Below are positions 19,895-24,570 of a stretch of 24,570 bases of DNA, piece after piece. The notes under the pieces were generated by a model, which saw nothing but the letters and a program-made list of their open reading frames with translations, had not been told where the DNA came from and ran no database searches. This DNA comes from JAZDJP01 sp043803805 (lineage in GTDB: Bacteria > Planctomycetota > JAZDJP01): assembly GCA_043803805.1 (NCBI GenBank), contig JAZDJP010000046.1:1-24570 (forward strand), in the 5' to 3' direction. The translations under genes were made by a program, and so were the position numbers. How positions within the stretch are numbered: the first letter of the stretch is position 1; each line of letters starts with the position of its first letter.

Positions 19895-20068
19895 AGCGAT
19901 AAACACATTTTTCGCGTAGCTTCGGCTACTGTCCTGTACGAAACGGGCAATTTCTACACAACGGACGGTGCTTCGAAGCGCGCCCCGAAAGGGGCGCGCC
20001 GAAAGCGTTCCGTTGTGGGCACGCCCGTGCCTGTACAGGGGCGCAAGTAAGTGCGCCCCCTTTTCTTT
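19895..20068 (+). ncRNA. Putative structured small RNA or leader RNA
   Basis: A chain of stable hairpins: GTAGC-TTCG-GCTAC (19916-19929); a long imperfect hairpin at 19957-20017 with outer stem CACAACGGA / TCCGTTGTG, an inner GCTTCG/CGAAAGC stem with a bulge, and a tip GCGCGCCCC-GAAA-GGGGCGCGC; GGCAC-GCCC-GTGCC (20018-20031); and a terminator hairpin. CCTGTAC (19933-19939) can pair with GTACAGG (20033-20039), which would close the long hairpin into a branched fold and would compete with the terminator base. The 5' end is guessed from the TATAAT box. It ends about 60 bp before radC, so it is either an independent RNA or a leader controlling radC-mod-res. No known RNA family is recognised. Confidence 0.45.
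20038..20068 (+). terminator. Strong intrinsic terminator upstream of radC
   Basis: Perfect 8-bp stem GGGGCGCA / TGCGCCCC with loop AGTAAG, followed by CTTTTCTTT. It would end transcription coming from the structured region before radC. Confidence 0.75.
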
Positions 20069-20129
20069 GGCACGGATACCCACACCGGAAAGCCATCCCC
20101 GACAGGGCTGATTCGCACGCGAGCGAACC

Positions 20130-20861
20130 ATGCCCATGTCAAAAGATAAAAATAAATCACGCGGCATCGTTTCCTGGCCGGAAGAAGAGCGACCACGGGA
20201 ACGACTGCTTTCGTGCGGACCACGCGCTCTCACGGATGCCGAGTTGATCGCGATTCTGATTCGCGTCGGCTTCCGTGGCACGAGCGCGGTTGAATTGGGT
20301 CGGCAAATCCTCAAGCGGTTCGGCTCGCTCCGCACGATGGTGGAAGCGCCCGTCCTTGCGTTGTTCGACGTGAAGGGGTTGAAGGGCGCGAAAGCCTCAC
20401 AACTGATCGCGGCGACGGAGATTGCTCGTCGCGTGGCTGTCCCGACCGAACGCAATCAGCTTCAAATCAAAAGCACCGATGCCGCGGCAGAGTATTTGCG
20501 CGAACGGCTGCGCGGACTTTCAGACGAACACTTCCGCGTTCTCTATTTGAATCGCCGTAGCGCCCTGCTGGATGACGCGCTCATCGCGCAGGGCGCGGTG
20601 GATTCTGTTCACCCGCCGCTACGGAATATCATAGCCCGTGCGTTGCAAGTGAACGCCAGCGCACTCATCGCGGCTCACAACCACCCTTCCGGGACGGCTG
20701 AACCAAGCGAATCTGACCGGCTGTTGACGCGGGACTTGATTGCCGCCGGCCAGCCTATTGGCGTTCGCGTGTTGGACCATCTGATCATTACCGAGCAGAC
20801 GCACTACAGCTTTGCCGATTCGGGATTGCTCGGCGAACTCACGCTCCAAGTAACCGGGTAA
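20130..20861 (+). CDS. radC: RadC-family JAB/MPN domain protein
   Basis: 243 residues. The N-terminal half holds the helix-hairpin-helix-like part ('LSCGPRALTDAELIAILIRV', 'FDVKGLKGAKASQLIAATEI'). The C-terminal half is the RadC/JAB metalloprotease-like domain with 'ALIAAHNHPSGTAEPSESD', the His-x-His...Asp metal-site motif, and 'RVLDHLIITEQTHYSFADSG'. The role of RadC is not settled; despite its name it is not a proven repair protein and it is often carried on mobile and defence islands. Only five bases separate its stop from mod, so the two are likely co-transcribed. An ATG two codons downstream is an alternative start. GC content is lower than in the backbone genes. Confidence 0.9.
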   Translation: MPMSKDKNKSRGIVSWPEEERPRERLLSCGPRALTDAELIAILIRVGFRGTSAVELGRQILKRFGSLRTMVEAPVLALFDVKGLKGAKASQLIAATEIARRVAVPTERNQLQIKSTDAAAEYLRERLRGLSDEHFRVLYLNRRSALLDDALIAQGAVDSVHPPLRNIIARALQVNASALIAAHNHPSGTAEPSESDRLLTRDLIAAGQPIGVRVLDHLIITEQTHYSFADSGLLGELTLQVTG

Positions 20862-20866
20862 GGATT

Positions 20867-22765
20867 ATGGAAGATGAACTCAGACAACGGCTGATTGAGA
20901 AACTCCAGAAGGGCGAAGATCTGCCGGCAGAGTGGGCGCGGTTCTTGTTCCCGCCGGAGAAACGCGAATACGAGCTCGTCTATCACGGCAAGGAACGCGA
21001 GGAGGACATCCTTGCCAATACGCTGGCCGTACCGCTCCAGCCAGTCCGAACCTTCGGCAAGAATGGTAGCGACGGCTGGCAGAACATGCTCATTTTCGGC
21101 GACAATTTGCAAGTGATGAAGTCTTTGCTGGAACTGAAGAAGACTGGCAAGCTCCGCAACGCCGATGGCTCGCCCGGTGTGCGACTGATCTACATCGATC
21201 CTCCCTTCGCAACCAAGCGAGAGTTCATGGGGAGCGAGGACCAAAAGGCCTACCAAGACAAGTTGGCTGGCGCACAATTCCTTGAGTTTTTGCGCAAGCG
21301 GCTCGTCCTCATGCGAGAACTGCTAAGCGAGAATGGTTCGATCTACATCCATTTAGATTGGAAAAAGGCTCACGCGGCTAAGATTCTTTGTGATGAAATT
21401 TTTGGCGACAATCGTTTTGTCCGCGAGATCATTTGGCGAATCGGATGGGTTTCAGGGTACAAATCGATCGCAAGAAACTGGATCCGGAATCACGAAACCT
21501 TGCTCTTTTACTCGATGAATCCCAAAGGGATGGTTTTCAACAAGTCTTATGTCCCATACCCACCCGATTATGAACGCTGGGGAGGAAGGCCAAAGGGTCA
21601 AGGCCTTCCCGTCGAAGATGTTTGGGGCGTTTTCCAAAAGGAAGGGGTTACTTCATTGCAGGTTGTAAGTTTTGCGAGCCAAGACACGGGCTATCCGACG
21701 CAAAAACCAGAGGGCTTGTTGGCAAGAATTGTCGAAGCCTCATCAATGCCCGGGGACATCGTATTGGATGCTTTTGTGGGCTCTGGCACCACCTCGGCAG
21801 TTGCCGAAAAACTTAAGCGCCGCTGGGTCGCAATAGACTGCGGCAAGTTGGCTGTTTATACCTCGCAACGACGGTTACTCCAACTTCGAGACAAGATTGG
21901 AAACTCTGGCAAAAACCTTGCTCCGCAGCCCTTCACACTATTCAATGCTGGTCTATACGATTTCTCGAAACTCAAGGAACTTCCGTGGGAATCATGGCGG
22001 TTCTTCTCGCTGCAACTGTTCCAGTGTCGGGACGAACCGCACAAGATTGGCGGCGTCCACCTCGATGGCTATCTGAAGGGCGCAAGTGTGCTGGTGTTCA
22101 ACCACACGAAGAACCCGGGCGCACGGTTTACCGAGGAAACGCTGGAGGAAATACACGAAGCGGTCGGAAAACGTGTCGGAAACAAACTCTTCATCATTGC
22201 GCCGGCGCTGACGTTCGGTTTCCAGCAAGATTACATCGACATGGACGGCGTCCGGTACTACGCGTTGCGGATTCCGTACTCGATCATCAACGAACTGCAC
22301 CGGCGGCAGTTCGCCGCGCTCAAACAGCCGTCGGACGAAATGGCGGTCAACGACACGGTGGAGGCGGTCGGCTTCGATTTCATCCGCACGCCGGAACTCA
22401 AGTTCAAGTGCGGTGTCTGCAAGCGCAAGGGCAAGGGTTTGAAGGAGGGCTTCATCCAGATTCAGACCTTCAAGAGTGAGGCGGTGGTGCGCGAGCCATT
22501 GCGCAAGAAGGGCAACTTGGAGACGCTCTCAATGGTGATGCTGGACTACAATTACGACGGCGAGGTGTTCGACTTGGACGCGGTGTTTTATGCCGACGAA
22601 CTGGCAAAGGCCGACTGGGAGGTCCGTTTTTCACTTGAACCACTCGGCGGCAAACTCATGACGGTGTTCATTGACATCTACGGCAATGAAGCGCGGGCGG
22701 TTTTGGACGCGAGCAAGTTTGGCGCGAAGGCCGATACGAAAGCGCGGAAGGCGGTGGCGAAATGA
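20867..22765 (+). CDS. mod: Type III restriction-modification methyltransferase (Mod)
   Basis: 632 residues, ribosome site AAGGA just before the ATG. A beta-class amino-methyltransferase: the catalytic motif IV comes first ('VRLIYIDPPFATK', Asp111-Pro-Pro-Phe114) after 'LIFGDNLQVMKSLL', and the S-adenosylmethionine motif I comes later ('VLDAFVGSGTTSAVAEKL', 301-309), preceded by 'GYPTQKPEGLLARIV'. Most type III Mod proteins have DPPY; the Phe variant is accepted in the class. The middle and C-terminal parts supply target recognition and contacts with Res. It methylates adenine (less likely cytosine N4) in an unknown site. The stop overlaps the res start as ATGA. With res broken it probably acts as a solitary methyltransferase. 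Confidence 0.9.
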   Translation: MEDELRQRLIEKLQKGEDLPAEWARFLFPPEKREYELVYHGKEREEDILANTLAVPLQPVRTFGKNGSDGWQNMLIFGDNLQVMKSLLELKKTGKLRNADGSPGVRLIYIDPPFATKREFMGSEDQKAYQDKLAGAQFLEFLRKRLVLMRELLSENGSIYIHLDWKKAHAAKILCDEIFGDNRFVREIIWRIGWVSGYKSIARNWIRNHETLLFYSMNPKGMVFNKSYVPYPPDYERWGGRPKGQGLPVEDVWGVFQKEGVTSLQVVSFASQDTGYPTQKPEGLLARIVEASSMPGDIVLDAFVGSGTTSAVAEKLKRRWVAIDCGKLAVYTSQRRLLQLRDKIGNSGKNLAPQPFTLFNAGLYDFSKLKELPWESWRFFSLQLFQCRDEPHKIGGVHLDGYLKGASVLVFNHTKNPGARFTEETLEEIHEAVGKRVGNKLFIIAPALTFGFQQDYIDMDGVRYYALRIPYSIINELHRRQFAALKQPSDEMAVNDTVEAVGFDFIRTPELKFKCGVCKRKGKGLKEGFIQIQTFKSEAVVREPLRKKGNLETLSMVMLDYNYDGEVFDLDAVFYADELAKADWEVRFSLEPLGGKLMTVFIDIYGNEARAVLDASKFGAKADTKARKAVAK

Positions 22766-24480
22766 CAACGCGCGGCGACCGGCAGACGTTCCGCAACGAA
22801 GACCTTGTCCTGAAGGTCACCACAGACATTGACACGAAAAAGTGGGACGAGACCAAGTACGAGGCGTTTCTCGATGAACTGTGTGGGACACGAGAATACC
22901 AGAAGGACGCCATCCGCACGACGATGCGTTATCTCCTCGGCGGCAAGTACGCCAATCTTCGAGAACTGGCCAAGGAGAACTTTGATGCCAACGAAGAGAT
23001 TCAGCACCGGTACGGCTCGTGGGCCAACATGGAGAAGCATCTCCAATTGCCCGACCAGCTTTCCTGCTCGATTGATCAGGCCACGGCGACCGGCAAGAGT
23101 TGGGTGCTGTATGGCATCGCGGCGATCCTGTTGGCCGAGGGTGTGGTTGATCGCGTGTTGGTATTGTGTCCCTCCAACACGATTGAGTCTGGTCTCATGG
23201 AGAAGTTCCGGACTTTGGCCGGTAACGCCGACTTGCGGGACTTGCTGCCCAAGGGGGCAAAGATCAGCAACCCGAAGATCATCAACGCCTCCGAAAGCAT
23301 CGTGGAAGGCTCGATTTGCGTGGAGAACTACCACGCCATTCTGGAGCACGTGAAATCGTCCATCCGCGACAGCTTGAAAGGCAAAGGAAGCCGCGTGGCT
23401 GTCCTCAATGACGAGACGCATCATGTCGCCAACGAAACCGCCACCACCGCCAAGAAGTGGAAGGAGTTCTTGCTGAATCCGGAGTACGGTTTCCGGTATG
23501 TCGTAGGCGTTTCCGGCACCTGCTACGTCGGCGACGACTATTTCGCAGACGTGGTTTCCCGGTACTCGCTGCGGGAGGCGATTGAGCAGCGCTTCGTCAA
23601 GACCGTGGACTACGTGTCGCAAATGCCGGTCGAGATTGAGCGTGCCGAGGAGAAATGGCAGTTGATCTACAAGCGGCACGAGGAGTGGAAGCGGAAGCTG
23701 AAGAAGCGCGGTATCCGTCCGCTGACAATCATTGTCACCAAAGACATCCGGGCTTGTGAACAGGTGACGGAGGAATTGGCCGATTTCCTCAAGGATTGGG
23801 AAAAGATTTCGGCTGAGCAGGCCGCCAAGAAGGTGTTGCCGGTCACGTCTTCTGCCAAGCACCAGCCGAATGTGGCCCGGCTCAAGCTGGTGGACAGTCC
23901 AACCAGCAAAGTCGAGTGGATCGTGTCAGTGGCGATGCTGAACGAAGGATGGGACGCCCAAAACGTCTTTCAGATCGTGCCGCACGAGGAACGGGCGTTC
24001 AACAGCAAGCTGCTTATCGCGCAGGTTCTCGGACGCGGATTGCGGCGGCCGGAGGGTTGGACCGGCGAAGACCCGGTCGTGACCGTGTTTAACCACGATG
24101 CGTGGTCGAGCCGTATCAAGCATCTGGTCAACGAGGTCTTGGAGATCGAGCGGCGGCTGTCGTCATCGGTCTTGCCAGGTTCGCCGTACCATTTCGACCT
24201 GCATAATTTGGATTACACGCGCGAGGAGAGCGTGACGGAGTACACGAAGAAGGGCGAATACAAACTCTTGGAGAGCGGCTATGTTGATTTGCCGTCGCAA
24301 GTCGAGGCCGAAGACATTTCTATCGAGTTTGAACGTGCCGTCACCGGGGAACACAGCAAGTTCACGACGCGTTTGCAGCACACGACCTACCGCGCCGAAG
24401 AAGTCGCCGAGCAGATGTACCAACGACTGAAATCCGTAACCGTTCACGGCCCCGAGGGCAATAGAGATGGGGCGGGTTGA
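22762..24480 (+). CDS. res: Type III restriction subunit (Res), 3' end lost to an IS66 insertion
   Basis: 572 residues as read. A superfamily 2 translocase: Walker A variant 'DQATATGKSWVLYGI' (Gly111-Lys112-Ser113), DExH-type motif II 'AVLNDETHHVANE' (Asp217-Glu-Thr-His220), motif III 'VVGVSGTCY', motif V region 'VSVAMLNEGWDAQNVF' and motif VI 'QVLGRGLRRP' (421-430). Codons 1-558 are native; codon 559 begins exactly at the GTAA end of an IS66 element, and the last 14 residues ('VTVHGPEGNRDGAG') are element-encoded. Type III Res proteins are commonly 850-1000 residues with a C-terminal PD-(D/E)xK nuclease, which is missing here, so cutting should be lost. Gene order mod-res is standard. Confidence 0.9.
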   Translation: MTTRGDRQTFRNEDLVLKVTTDIDTKKWDETKYEAFLDELCGTREYQKDAIRTTMRYLLGGKYANLRELAKENFDANEEIQHRYGSWANMEKHLQLPDQLSCSIDQATATGKSWVLYGIAAILLAEGVVDRVLVLCPSNTIESGLMEKFRTLAGNADLRDLLPKGAKISNPKIINASESIVEGSICVENYHAILEHVKSSIRDSLKGKGSRVAVLNDETHHVANETATTAKKWKEFLLNPEYGFRYVVGVSGTCYVGDDYFADVVSRYSLREAIEQRFVKTVDYVSQMPVEIERAEEKWQLIYKRHEEWKRKLKKRGIRPLTIIVTKDIRACEQVTEELADFLKDWEKISAEQAAKKVLPVTSSAKHQPNVARLKLVDSPTSKVEWIVSVAMLNEGWDAQNVFQIVPHEERAFNSKLLIAQVLGRGLRRPEGWTGEDPVVTVFNHDAWSSRIKHLVNEVLEIERRLSSSVLPGSPYHFDLHNLDYTREESVTEYTKKGEYKLLESGYVDLPSQVEAEDISIEFERAVTGEHSKFTTRLQHTTYRAEEVAEQMYQRLKSVTVHGPEGNRDGAG

Positions 24481-24570
24481 CGGGCGAAGTGGGATTGGAT
24501 GGCGGAGTGGAGGTAGGCGAAGAGGGGTCGGCCCTGCTGGTGGCATGTGACCGCCGCTGTCCAGATGCGT
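24436..24570 (-). mobile_element. IS66-family insertion element, one end (continues past the window)
   Basis: The element edge is placed at GTAACCGTTCACGG (24436), since IS66 ends begin with GTAA and the res reading frame loses similarity to its family exactly there. The transposase gene on the minus strand ends eight bases inside this edge. The other end and the expected 8-bp target duplication lie outside the window. Confidence 0.8.
24444..24569 (-). CDS. tnpC: IS66 transposase TnpC, C-terminal fragment (cut by window edge)
   Basis: 41 codons and TGA, open to the right edge. The sequence 'RIWTAAVTCHQQGRPLFAYL' and 'PAPSLLPSGP' is the typical IS66 TnpC tail (compare the common ending 'R.WT...TCRQQGRS...FL' and 'PAPSLLP'). 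TnpC is the DDE transposase of the family. Whether it is intact cannot be seen. Confidence 0.85.
   Translation of the reverse strand, partial: RIWTAAVTCHQQGRPLFAYLHSAIQSHFARQPAPSLLPSGP

Noticed and set aside
19895..20068. Structured region considered as tRNA, tmRNA or an integron attC site
   Set aside because: There is no cloverleaf, no anticodon or CCA arrangement, and no paired core sites of the attC type.
19718..20455. 245-codon minus-strand frame opposite radC
   Set aside because: It crosses the structured-RNA region and the start of radC and shows no protein family.
1994..24454. 17-bp exact match AACCGTTCACGGCCCCG between 1994-2010 and the IS66 end at 24438-24454
   Set aside because: The left copy is explained by homology with the TPR tail at 4435-4475, and no other IS66 sequence is near; I treat it as chance until the full IS ends can be compared.

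Overview
The window looks like a high-GC chromosome segment from a member of the PVC group (Planctomycetota, Verrucomicrobiota, Lentisphaerota and relatives) or a nearby lineage. The clues are an ECF sigma factor fused to a membrane segment and a large exported domain, a REP-type transposase with a DnaA-like C-terminal HTH, TPR proteins with repeated 'AKFEAG..' modules, orphan FlgM-like and DUF4412 proteins, and an IS66 element. The phylum is inferred from protein style only; no rRNA or tRNA gene is visible.

Three blocks differ in composition and content. Block 1 (1-4430, visibly lower GC) is accessory DNA. It holds the C-terminal end of a RAYT-like transposase, four copies of a short repeat with an identical 16-bp core in alternating orientation, and two exported proteins of unknown function, each enclosed by an inward-facing pair of these repeats. 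Between the two enclosed genes lie an RHH-HicB antitoxin fusion, a hicA toxin with its catalytic part deleted, and a scrap of a TPR gene tail.

Block 2 (4435-19590, very GC rich) is the chromosomal backbone. On the minus strand an ECF sigma factor, its zinc-binding anti-sigma factor and a transglutaminase-like/TPR protein form an operon. Divergent from it is a FlgM-like gene, then on the plus strand a large TPR protein, a YacP-type NYN nuclease, a 6-phospho-3-hexuloisomerase, the sigma/membrane/exported fusion, a short graveyard of two decayed genes (a sigma paralogue tail and a rhomboid tail), a DUF4412 protein, a KDPG/KHG aldolase, a uronate-isomerase-like enzyme, a TauE/SafE exporter and a cyclase/formamidase-type hydrolase. 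Aldolase and isomerase-like genes suggest sugar-acid breakdown. Several gaps carry short tandem repeats with 7- or 8-bp periods, of clearly different sequence families.

Block 3 (about 19690-24570, lower GC again) is a defence island. A gene-free stretch holds a consensus-like TATAAT box, a chain of stable hairpins and a strong intrinsic terminator, which I read as a possible small RNA or leader. After it come radC and a type III restriction-modification pair (mod, res) packed as one operon. The res gene is cut after 558 codons by the end of an IS66-family element whose transposase runs off the right edge, so the restriction subunit lacks its nuclease end and the methyltransferase is probably left acting alone.
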